A stretch of 37,471 nucleotides of DNA from a bacterium (GTDB taxonomy: Bacteria > Desulfobacterota > Deferrisomatia > Deferrisomatales > Deferrisomataceae). The stretch is from NCBI GenBank assembly GCA_027021615.1, contig JALUTY010000060.1:1-37471 (forward strand), given 5' to 3'. The notes under the pieces are model-generated. The model did no database searches. It saw only the letters and a list, made by a program, of their open reading frames with translations, and was not told where the DNA came from. Positions 1 through 6,412 of this stretch are shown here, piece after piece. The position numbers were made by a program, and so were the translations under genes. The first letter of the stretch is position 1. Every line of letters starts with the position of its first letter.

Positions 1-63
1 CTTCTCCACAGTCCAGGGGTGCTCCAGGCCCAACAGGTGCTGGTACAGAGTCGTATCGCGCAT
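1..63 (-). CDS. ISL3-family transposase, N-terminal fragment (cut by window edge)
   Basis: Only the first 21 codons are visible, beginning at an ATG at 61-63 and running off the left edge. The peptide starts MRDTTLYQHLLGLEHPWTVE, which resembles the conserved start of ISL3-family transposases (a short leader, then L-Y-x-x-L-L-G-L-E-x-P-W-x-V). A strong ribosome-binding site (AAAGGAGG) lies 6 nt upstream of the ATG. The terminal-inverted-repeat-like sequence at 102-131 upstream supports the call. ISL3 enzymes are DDE transposases, but the catalytic part is outside the window, so it cannot be said whether the element is intact. Confidence 0.72.
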   Translation of the reverse strand, partial: MRDTTLYQHLLGLEHPWTVEK

Positions 64-101
64 GGTCCGCCTCCTTTCGGCGAACCACACTACCGCGATC
101 T

Positions 102-131
102 CTACCCACTAGAAACCCGGAAGAACCCCCC
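102..131 (-). repeat. Putative terminal inverted repeat of the ISL3-type element
   Basis: Read on the minus strand the sequence begins GGGTTCTTCCGGGTTTCTAG and continues GTGGGTAGAG. This has the look of ISL3-family ends (GG-N-TCTTC at the tip, then a T-rich stretch and GTGGGT). It sits 39 bp outside the transposase start codon, a normal leader length. The other end and the target duplication lie outside the window, so the boundary is inferred from family resemblance only. Confidence 0.5.
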
Positions 132-177
132 GGGGAGGCGCGTGGGGCGGCGGGGTGGGCTACGGCCCTGAAACGAA

Positions 178-214
178 ACGGCCGCAACCATCCCGAGGGA
201 TGGATTGCGGCCGT
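178..214 (-). terminator. Strong hairpin, probable intrinsic terminator (leftward)
   Basis: A near-perfect inverted repeat: CGGCCGCAA plus CCATCC on the left pairs with GGATGG and TTGCGGCCG on the right, with one bulged A and a 4-nt loop. On the minus strand the stem is followed by TTTCGTTTC, a terminator-like tail. No gene is recognisable upstream of it on the minus strand, so it may end an unseen small RNA or a remnant, or shield the IS from neighbouring transcription. Confidence 0.5.
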
Positions 215-484
215 TGGGTGCTGGTGGTCGGTGAAGTGCTTGCCCATCGCGCCCCCCTGTGGCGTCGGAGCCCTTCAACACACCGTTTCATAGCAACTCT
301 CGCCCCGTGCTGTCAACGCCCGGCCGCCGGCGATCGCTTTCCGGCCGTGCGCCTCTCCCTTCGCCCGACCTCGGTAGGGGGCCCTCGGCCACTCCGGGGG
401 ACGAAGCACGGGGTCTCGGTGGTGAGAGGGCGGGCCAGGCCGGGCGTTCTTGCGGCTTGCGGCGCCCGGAGTACACTTCCATGG

Positions 485-609
485 AACTTCCGTTAGGACG
501 CTAGGACGCTGGGAGGCTGGGAGGCTGGGAGGCTGGGAGGCTTGAAAACCTCTCTGCTTTCCAAGCGTTCCAAGCATGACCAGGCGTCTTTGGCCTCACC
601 TCACGGTTC
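485..609 (+). repeat. Dispersed intergenic repeat, copy A (octamer array plus core)
   Basis: Begins AACTTCCGTTAGGACGCT, identical over 18 bp to copy B at 12567. An array of 8-bp units follows (CTAGGACG once, then CTGGGAGG four times, 492-542). Next comes a core of about 65 bp starting TTGAAAACC and containing GCTTTCCAAGCGTTCCAAGC and CTTTGGC. The same core occurs without gaps in copy B and copy C (28180-28245). A further shared motif, CCCCGTTGCAGGGCCCCGCA, follows at about 624-643. No coding capacity is evident. Confidence 0.85.
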
Positions 610-760
610 AGGGAAAGCTACTCTCCCCGTTGCAGGGCCCCGCAGGGGCCTGACGGGGCTACACGACAACTCGGGGCCTATGGTCCGCTGGGACGTGGGG
701 ACGAAAGGATGCCAGGTTCCTGGCGGTTGAGCAGGCCCGCGTGGGGGAGCACACGTGACG

Positions 761-794
761 TTGGGCCTTCGGCCCAAAGACCCCTGAGGGGTCT
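761..794 (+). promoter_or_regulatory. Two adjacent perfect hairpins in the leader of the flavoprotein gene
   Basis: TTGGGCC-TTC-GGCCCAA (761-777) is followed directly by AGACCCC-TGA-GGGGTCT (778-794). Both are perfect 7-bp stems with 3-nt loops. They end 8 bp before the Shine-Dalgarno of the GTG start at 820. There is no T-tract, so they are not classical terminators. An mRNA-stability or attenuation role is possible, but nothing in the sequence decides it. Confidence 0.4.
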
Positions 795-819
795 ACCCCA
801 CCAACGGAGGAGGAGCCCC

Positions 820-1887
820 GTGATCGAACGCGTGGTTGACCCGGTGTGCGGCAAGCCGGTGGAGAACCCGGACACGGCCCCCAGCACGGAGTGCAGGGGC
901 GAGACCGTGTACTTCTGCTCGGTGTCGTGCCGGGAGAAGTTCGTGTGCGAGCCCACGAAGCGTCTGACGGACTACCTGTTCGACGTGATCATCATCGGCG
1001 GGGGGCCGGCCGGCATCTCGGCCGGCATCTACGCCGCGCTCACGGGGCTGGACACCCTGTTCCTCACCAAGAGCCTGGGGGGCCAGGCCTGGGACTCCAC
1101 GGCCATCGTGAACTACCCCGGCTTCGACCTGATCACCGGCCCCGAGCTGGTGGACCGGTTCCAGAAGCAGCTGTTCGAGAGCCTGAAGCTCTCGCACCAG
1201 ATCTGCGGGGTCACCTCCGTGGAGAAGCACGGCGGGGTGTTCGAGGTGCGCACCGACGACGACCGGACGTACCGGAGCCGCACCGTGATCCTGGCCACGG
1301 GCATGAAGCGCCGCCGGCTGGGGATTCCGGGCGAGCAGGAGTTCTTGGGCCGGGGCGTGCTGGAGTTCCACGCCCTGGCGGCGAACCGGTACGACGGCAC
1401 CGAGGTGGCGGTGGTGGGCGGGGGGAACTCGGCCGCCCAGGCCGCCCTGGGCCTCGCCGAGGAGGGGGCCCGGGTGACCCTGGTGACCCGGTCGTACCGG
1501 GCCGACGAGTACCTCAAGGAGAAGGTGGCCGCCTCGGACGCGATCGTGGTGCTGCAGAACCGGACCCCGCTGCGGATCGAGGGCACCGACCGGGCCGAGG
1601 TGCTGGTGGTGCGCAACCAGGACAACGGCGCCGAGGAGGTGCTGCCGGTGGAGGCGGTGTTCGTGGAGATCGGGCTGGTGCCCAACAGCGACCTGGTGCG
1701 GGACCTGGTCCACGTGAACGAGCGGGGCGAGGTGGAGATCGACGGCAACTGCCGCACCGGCCTGCCGGGGCTGTACGCGGCGGGCGACGTGACCAACACC
1801 TTCGGCAAGCGCATCCTCATCGCGGCCGGCGAGGGGGCCAAGGCGGTCCTGGCCATCGAGCAGTTCCTGAAGGGCCGGAAATCGTGA
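820..1887 (+). CDS. YHS domain fused to thioredoxin-reductase-like NAD(P)/FAD oxidoreductase lacking the redox CxxC
   Basis: 355 residues from a GTG start, preceded by ACGGAGGAGGA at 803-813. The frame is open further upstream, but the hairpins and this strong site favour the GTG. Residues 5-45 form a YHS-like metal-binding domain: DPVCGK (C10), C25, and YFCSVSC (C33, C37). The rest is a TrxR-fold flavoprotein: FAD motif IIGGGPAG at 58-65, GGQAW and NYPGF, NAD(P) motif VVGGGNSA near 198-204, and the C-terminal GLYAAGDV FAD signature. Where thioredoxin reductases carry C-A-T-C, this protein reads GRGVLEFHALAANR with no cysteine. It is therefore probably not a classical thioredoxin reductase. 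Relatives without the CxxC include TrxR-like ferredoxin-NADP reductases (YumC type) and DTR-type flavoproteins. The cysteine-rich YHS domain might supply a metal or redox site; the electron partner is unknown. Confidence 0.85.
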   Translation: MIERVVDPVCGKPVENPDTAPSTECRGETVYFCSVSCREKFVCEPTKRLTDYLFDVIIIGGGPAGISAGIYAALTGLDTLFLTKSLGGQAWDSTAIVNYPGFDLITGPELVDRFQKQLFESLKLSHQICGVTSVEKHGGVFEVRTDDDRTYRSRTVILATGMKRRRLGIPGEQEFLGRGVLEFHALAANRYDGTEVAVVGGGNSAAQAALGLAEEGARVTLVTRSYRADEYLKEKVAASDAIVVLQNRTPLRIEGTDRAEVLVVRNQDNGAEEVLPVEAVFVEIGLVPNSDLVRDLVHVNERGEVEIDGNCRTGLPGLYAAGDVTNTFGKRILIAAGEGAKAVLAIEQFLKGRKS

Positions 1888-1938
1888 GTCGTTGGCAGTG
1901 GGAGGGAGAGGGGGAATCCTTTGGCGTTGGCGGATCGC

Positions 1939-1966
1939 CAGCCTCCTAGCCTCCTAGCCTCCCGGC
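1939..1966 (-). repeat. Octamer array overlapping the 3' end of ampD
   Basis: On the minus strand the sequence reads as repeats of GGAGGCTA/GGAGGCTG, the same units as in copies A-C. It supplies the last codons and the TAG stop of ampD (1946-1948) and lies in the convergent junction with the flavoprotein gene. Confidence 0.75.
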
Positions 1967-2482
1967 CGCCTCCCTCACCCGCTCCCAGTCGAACAGGGGG
2001 CCGGGGTCGCGCTTGCGGCCCGGGGCCACGTGCTCGTGCCCCACGATCCGCTCCGGCCGGATGGCGGGGTGGGCCCGCATCAGCTCCGCCAGGAGCCGGT
2101 CCAGGGTCTGGTACTGGGGCTCGGTGTAGGGGGTGACCTCGTCCCCCTCCAGCTCGATGCCCACCGAGAACCGGTTCACGTCGGGCATCCCGTCGAGCAC
2201 GCTCTCGCCCGCGTGCCAGGCCTTGCGGTCGGTGTCCACGAACTGCACGCACCCGCCCTGCCGATCGATCAGGAAGTGGGCCGACACCCGCAGGTCCGCG
2301 ATCTGCCGGAAGTAGGGGTGCAGCCCGGGATCGAGCCGGTTCTGGAACAGCGCCTCGATGTGGCCCCCGCCGAACTCGCCCGGCGGCAGGCTGATGTGGT
2401 GGAGCACCACCGCGTCCACCTCGGCCCCGCCCCGGTCGGACGCGTTGGGGCTCGGCACCCACCGGGCCCAGGGCACGATCAC
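1946..2482 (-). CDS. ampD: 1,6-anhydro-N-acetylmuramyl-L-alanine amidase AmpD
   Basis: 178 residues, the usual AmpD length, collinear with the E. coli enzyme. AmpD removes the peptide from 1,6-anhydroMurNAc-peptides in the cytoplasm during cell-wall recycling. Conserved blocks are HHISLPPGEFGG, LRVSAHFLIDR, AWHAGES, FSVGIELEGDE and GHEHVAPGRKRDPGP. Expected zinc ligands are H28, H149 and D159. There is no signal peptide, as expected for AmpD. The GTG start overlaps the TGA of the upstream permease gene (GTGA, 2479-2482), so translation is coupled to the transporter operon. The C-terminal residues come from an octamer repeat. The transporter linkage suggests imported muropeptides are its substrate; that part is inference. 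Confidence 0.93.
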   Translation of the reverse strand: MIVPWARWVPSPNASDRGGAEVDAVVLHHISLPPGEFGGGHIEALFQNRLDPGLHPYFRQIADLRVSAHFLIDRQGGCVQFVDTDRKAWHAGESVLDGMPDVNRFSVGIELEGDEVTPYTEPQYQTLDRLLAELMRAHPAIRPERIVGHEHVAPGRKRDPGPLFDWERVREAAGRLGG

Positions 2483-3333
2483 GGCCGCTCCCCCGACGGC
2501 CCGGCCCGGGGGTCGAGCCGGTCGCGCAGCACGTCACCCAGCACGTTGATCCCCAGCACGGCCACCAGGATCGCCAGGCCCGGGAACAGGGCCAGGTGGG
2601 GCGCGAACAGCAGGTAGTCCACCCCCTGGCTCAGCAGCCCGCCCCAGGTGGGCACGTCCTGCGGCCCGAGCCCCAGGAACGAAAGGGTGGACTCGGCCAG
2701 GATGGTGCCGGCCAGGCCGAACGTGGCCTGCACGGCCAGCACCCCCACCAGGTTGGGCAGCAGGTGGCCCAGGGCGATCCGCACGGGCCCGGCGCCCAGC
2801 ACCCGGGCCGCGGTCACGAACTCCCGCTCCCGCAGGGACAGGACCTCGCCCCGGACCAGGCGGGCGAACCCCACCCATCCCATGGCACAAAGAGCAATGA
2901 TCAAATTGCGAAGACTCGGCCCCAGCACCCCGGCCAACGCGATCGCGAGCAGGATGCCGGGAAACGCCAAGAGGATGTCCACCACCCGCATCAGGACCTC
3001 GTCCACCCATCCGCCCCGGTACCCGGCCCACAGCCCCAGCCCCGTGCCCACCACCAGGCTCACGCCCACCACCGAGAACCCCACCGCCAGGCTCACCCGG
3101 CCGCCGTAGAGGATGCCCGCCAGCACGTCCCGACCCAGGCGGTCCTGGCCCAGGGGGTGGGCCCGGCTCGGCCCCTCGAGGGTGCCGTCCAGGTCGATGG
3201 CCTGGGGGTCGGCCGGCGCCAGCACCGGGGCGAGCACGGCGCCGGCCACCAGAAGCGCCAGGCACCCGGCTGCGGCCAGCACGAACACCCGGCCGCCCGG
3301 GATCCGGCGCAGCGCGGTCGCGATCCCCCTCAT
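2479..3333 (-). CDS. Dpp/Opp-type ABC transporter permease, second subunit (DppC-like)
   Basis: 284 residues from an ATG at 3331-3333 that overlaps the stop of the preceding permease (ATGA). The open frame extends further upstream, but that part is shadow of the neighbour. An N-terminal membrane segment (about residues 15-35) is followed by a periplasmic stretch with HPLGQDRLGRDVL, the DppC/OppC signature. Then come several membrane helices and the EAA-loop region (EFVTAARVLGAGPVRIALGH, then LPN), which contacts the ATPase. The LAESTLSFLGLG and PTWGGLL blocks are typical of the family. It pairs with the 3330-4238 permease for uptake of peptides or related compounds. No ATPase gene is in the operon. 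Confidence 0.92.
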   Translation of the reverse strand: MRGIATALRRIPGGRVFVLAAAGCLALLVAGAVLAPVLAPADPQAIDLDGTLEGPSRAHPLGQDRLGRDVLAGILYGGRVSLAVGFSVVGVSLVVGTGLGLWAGYRGGWVDEVLMRVVDILLAFPGILLAIALAGVLGPSLRNLIIALCAMGWVGFARLVRGEVLSLREREFVTAARVLGAGPVRIALGHLLPNLVGVLAVQATFGLAGTILAESTLSFLGLGPQDVPTWGGLLSQGVDYLLFAPHLALFPGLAILVAVLGINVLGDVLRDRLDPRAGPSGERP

Positions 3334-4238
3334 CCCCGCACCCTCGGGTCGGCCCACCGGTAGGCCCAGTCGGCCAGCAGGTTCACCCCCACGTACCCCA
3401 GGCTGATCACCAGCACGCACCCCTGCACCAAGGGGTAGTCCCGACCGTGGATGGCCTGGAGCAGCAGGGTGCCCAGCCCGGGCCAGGAGAACACCGCCTC
3501 GGTCACCACGGCCCCCGAGAGGAGGGACCCCATCTGCAGGCCCAGCACGGTGATCACGGGCAGCAGGGCGTTTCGCAGGGCGTGGACCCACAGCACCCGG
3601 CCCTCGCCCACGCCCCGGGCCCGGGCCGCCGTGAGGTACTCGGCGCCCAGCACCTCCACCAGGCTCGACCGGAGCATCCGGGTCAGCATGGCCGCCAGGG
3701 CCGTGCCCAGGGTGACCGCGGGCAGCACCAGGCTGGCCCACCCCGCCCGGCCCGACACGGGGAACCACCGGAGGTGCACGGAGAAGGCCAGCACCAGGAG
3801 CGGCCCGAGCCAGAAGTTGGGGATCGACACCCCCAGCAGGCTCGCCACCAGGCTTCCCCGGTCCACGGCCGTGTCCTTGCGACGGGCCGCGGCCACCCCC
3901 AGGGGCACGGCCAGGATCAGGGCCACGGCCAGGGCGGCCGCGGACAGCTCCAGGGTGGCCGGGATCCGGGCGGCCAGCAGCTCGGCCACGGGCCGGCGGT
4001 AGAGGATGCTTCGGCCCAGGTCGCCCCGGGCCACCCCGGCCAGGTACCCCAGGTACTGCTCGGCCAGGGGCCGGTCGAGCCCCAGCTCGGCCCGCAGGGC
4101 GGCCTTGTCGGCCGGGTTGGCGGTCTCGCCCAGCATCACGTCCACGGGGTCGCCCGGCACCAGGTGCACCAGCAGGAACACCAGGGTCACCACGCCCAGC
4201 ACGGTGGGCACCAGGGTCACGAGCCGCCGCCGGATCAC
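3330..4238 (-). CDS. Dpp/Opp-type ABC transporter permease, first subunit (DppB-like)
   Basis: 302 residues. The GTG start (4236-4238) overlaps the TGA of the solute-binding protein gene (GTGA). The protein begins with an N-terminal helix after IRRRL, then the DppB hallmark LVPGDPVDVMLG. Further family blocks are LGLDRPLAEQYLGYL, GDLGRSI, the EYLTAARARGVGEGRVLWVH EAA loop, and SWPGLGTLLLQAI. About six membrane segments are visible. It forms the heterodimeric channel with the DppC-like subunit encoded next. Confidence 0.92.
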   Translation of the reverse strand: MIRRRLVTLVPTVLGVVTLVFLLVHLVPGDPVDVMLGETANPADKAALRAELGLDRPLAEQYLGYLAGVARGDLGRSILYRRPVAELLAARIPATLELSAAALAVALILAVPLGVAAARRKDTAVDRGSLVASLLGVSIPNFWLGPLLVLAFSVHLRWFPVSGRAGWASLVLPAVTLGTALAAMLTRMLRSSLVEVLGAEYLTAARARGVGEGRVLWVHALRNALLPVITVLGLQMGSLLSGAVVTEAVFSWPGLGTLLLQAIHGRDYPLVQGCVLVISLGYVGVNLLADWAYRWADPRVRG

Positions 4239-5776
4239 GGCGCCCCCTCCGGCCTCACTCGGGCCAGGCTGGTGTACTCCCCGCCGGGCAGGGGCTCGAA
4301 CCCGGTGTACCCCCGGCGCAGCACCACCACGTTGTCGAGCCACCACAGGCTCACGTACACGCAGTCGCGGGCCACGGCCTCCTGGATGCGGAAGTACAGC
4401 TCCCGCCGCCGCTCCGGGTCGGTCGTGCGGCGGCTCTCGTCGATCCAGGCGTCCACCTGCGGGTTCCGGTACCGGCCCCGGTTGGCCCCCCGGGGCGGCA
4501 CCGAGGCGGAGTGGAACAGGTAGTGGAACACGTCCGGGTCCCGAAGCCCGATCCACCGCAGGCTCATGAGCTGGAAGTCGCCCCTTTTGACGTCGGAGAA
4601 GAAGGTCCCCCACTCGAAGCTGCGCACCTCCACCCCGATGCCCACCCGACCGAGCTGCTCGGCGATCACCCGGGCCACCTCGTTGGCGGTCTTGTCCGTG
4701 CTGGTCTTGTAGCTGAGCCGGAACCGCACGGCCGGGCCCGGCCCGTCGGGGTCGGGGTAGCCGGCCTCGTCCAGGAGCTGCCGGGCCCGGTCCGGGTCGT
4801 AGGGGTAGGTGGGCACGTCCGGGTTGTGGGCCCAGTGCTCCGGGGGGAACAGGGTGGTGGCCGGCCGGGCCAGCCCGTCCAGGGCGAACCGAATCAGGGC
4901 CTGGCGGTCCACGGCGTGGGCGATGGCCCGGCGGACCCGCACGTCCTTCAGGATCGGGTCTTCACAATTGAAACCGATGTACTGATACGAAGTCCCCGGC
5001 GACACGATCACCTGGAGATCCGGATCCCGGTTCAGGAACCGCACGCTGTAGGGGGGCACGGCGTTCTGGAGCAGGTCCAGCCCGCCCGAGCGGATCTCCA
5101 GCAGCCGGGTGGTGGCGTTGGGAATAATGCGGAACCGGATCCGCTCGAGGGCCGGTGGCCCCTCGAAGTGCTCCGGGAACGCCTCCAGCACGATCTCCTC
5201 GCCCGGCCGGAAGGCGGCCAGCCGGTACGGGCCGGTCCCCACCACCCGATCGCCCAGGTCCTTGCGGTTCGCCAGGCCCTGGGGCAGGATGCCCAGGGTG
5301 AGCAGCGAGGGGAACGACACGTAGACCCGCTTCAGCCGGAACACCACGGTGTAGGGGTCGGGCGCCTCGACCGACCGGAGCGGCTCCAGGGCCCCGGCCG
5401 CCGGGCACCCGTGGGCCGGGTCGGCCACGTACCGGTAGGTGGCCACCACGTCCCGGGCCGTCAGTTCGGAGCCGTCGTGGAACCGGACCCCCTGCCGAAG
5501 CCGCAGCACGTGGGTGCGCTCGTCCGGCTGCTCCCACGCCACGGCCAGGTCGGGCACCAGCCGGCCCGAGGCGTCGGCCTTGAGCAGGCCGTGGAACAGC
5601 AGGGGCAGGATCCGGACGGCGTGGGCCCCGGCCGCGTACCGGGGATCGAGGGTGGTGGGGGTGGACTCGATCCCCACCCGGAACGCCGCCGGCTCCGGGC
5701 CGGTGCGGCACCCCATGGCTCCGGCCGCCACCAGGGCGACGGCGAGCGATACGATCCGTGCGACGCGGGCTCCCAT
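4235..5776 (-). CDS. Family 5 solute-binding lipoprotein (DppA/OppA-like)
   Basis: 513 residues, typical for the family. The start is the ATG at 5774-5776. The open frame continues far upstream, but only after this ATG does a signal peptide appear: VARIVSLAVALVAAGAMGC, with lipobox cysteine C23. Family motifs are the FRVGIESTPTTLDPRYAAG N-terminus, HGLLKADASGRLVPDLA, LRLRQGVRFHDGSELTARDV, GTGPYRL and DVRVRRAIAHAVDR. The Shine-Dalgarno is poor (AGGAG ends 1 nt before the ATG), so initiation is uncertain. It is first in a four-gene operon with two permeases and AmpD. Ligands of this family include di- and oligopeptides, nickel chelates and murein peptides. The AmpD linkage favours muropeptides, but ligand specificity cannot be read from sequence. 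Confidence 0.9.
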   Translation of the reverse strand: MGARVARIVSLAVALVAAGAMGCRTGPEPAAFRVGIESTPTTLDPRYAAGAHAVRILPLLFHGLLKADASGRLVPDLAVAWEQPDERTHVLRLRQGVRFHDGSELTARDVVATYRYVADPAHGCPAAGALEPLRSVEAPDPYTVVFRLKRVYVSFPSLLTLGILPQGLANRKDLGDRVVGTGPYRLAAFRPGEEIVLEAFPEHFEGPPALERIRFRIIPNATTRLLEIRSGGLDLLQNAVPPYSVRFLNRDPDLQVIVSPGTSYQYIGFNCEDPILKDVRVRRAIAHAVDRQALIRFALDGLARPATTLFPPEHWAHNPDVPTYPYDPDRARQLLDEAGYPDPDGPGPAVRFRLSYKTSTDKTANEVARVIAEQLGRVGIGVEVRSFEWGTFFSDVKRGDFQLMSLRWIGLRDPDVFHYLFHSASVPPRGANRGRYRNPQVDAWIDESRRTTDPERRRELYFRIQEAVARDCVYVSLWWLDNVVVLRRGYTGFEPLPGGEYTSLARVRPEGAP

Positions 5777-5913
5777 GCTCCTATGGTACCCACGCCCGCC
5801 GCCCCGAACCAGAGGTGAGCTTCGGCAGGCTGCGAGGCGGCCAGCCGCCCATCGAGCCGAAGGCTCAACGTGAAACCCGGCCGGGCCGAGAAGCATCAAA
5901 AGGCCGCGGCGAA

Positions 5914-5949
5914 GCTTTCCGGCCTTCTGGCTTTCCAGCCTTCCAGCGT
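5914..5949. repeat. Octamer array upstream of the OsmC-like gene
   Basis: Consecutive 8-bp units GCTTTCCG, GCCTTCTG, GCTTTCCA and GCCTTCCA, then GCG. Read on the other strand these are GGAAGGCT-like, related to the GGGAGGCT units elsewhere in the window. The array ends 4 bp before the ribosome-binding site at 5954. Two short hairpins (5836-5849 and 5854-5866) precede it in the same intergenic gap. Confidence 0.65.
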
Positions 5950-5966
5950 CGATAAGGAGAAGACTC

Positions 5967-6359
5967 ATGGCCATGGAAGTTCGGTACCCCGGGGGGGTCG
6001 CGGTCGAGGTGCTGCAGCGGGGGTTCACGATCCGCACAGACCAGCCCGAAGGGGCCGGAGGCGGGGGTACGGCGCCGTCGCCCTTTGAGCTGTTCCTGGC
6101 GTCGATCGCGGCCTGCGCCGGTTTCTTCGCCCTGAGGTTCTGCCAGCAGCGCGGCATCGACACGGCCGGGCTCGGCCTGACCCTGGATACCGAGCGAGAC
6201 CCAGAGCGGCACCGGGTGTCGAAGATCGTGCTGAGGCTCCGGCTCCCCGAGGGGTTCCCCGAGAAATACCGCAAGGCCATCGTGCGGGCGGTGGACGAGT
6301 GCTCGGTCAAGCGCCACATCCTGGAGCCCCCGGAGTTCGAGACCGTGATCGAGGGGTAG
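5967..6359 (+). CDS. OsmC/Ohr-family protein
   Basis: 130 residues. AAGGAG at 5954-5959, 7 nt before the ATG, fixes the start. OsmC-family proteins use two cysteines to reduce organic peroxides. Both positions are present: C50 in LASIAACAGFFAL and C112 in VDECSVKRHI. The TAPSPFELFLASIAAC block and the C-terminal half match the family. It is shorter than classical OsmC/Ohr (about 140 residues) and resembles the generic YhfA-like subgroup, so peroxidase activity is likely but not certain. It is followed 53 bp downstream by the RNA methyltransferase gene on the same strand. Confidence 0.88.
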   Translation: MAMEVRYPGGVAVEVLQRGFTIRTDQPEGAGGGGTAPSPFELFLASIAACAGFFALRFCQQRGIDTAGLGLTLDTERDPERHRVSKIVLRLRLPEGFPEKYRKAIVRAVDECSVKRHILEPPEFETVIEG

Positions 6360-6412
6360 GTGAGGGACTCTGGGCTTGACAAAACCCTTGGGAGTTCCGC
6401 ACCATCGGGGCC

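Larger units (their letters stand above)
215..819. other. Non-coding stretch between IS end and flavoprotein gene
   Basis: About 600 bp with no convincing gene. The short open frames on both strands show no family resemblance and no ribosome-binding sites. It holds repeat copy A (485-609), a nested hairpin around 624-658 (CCCCGT/ACGGGG outside GGCCCC/GGGGCC), a short array resembling GGGACG units near 689-704, and two adjacent hairpins just before the next gene (761-794). Confidence 0.7.

Noticed and set aside
492-542. Octamer array considered as a CRISPR
   Set aside because: Units are 8 bp with no spacers, no repeat of 23-40 bp, and no cas genes.
64-819. Searched for tRNA or rRNA genes near the IS end
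   Set aside because: No cloverleaf or conserved tRNA T-loop sequence was found; only hairpins and repeats.
3447-4523. A 358-residue plus-strand frame opposite the permease genes
   Set aside because: Gln/His/Gly-rich shadow of the clearly conserved permease on the minus strand.
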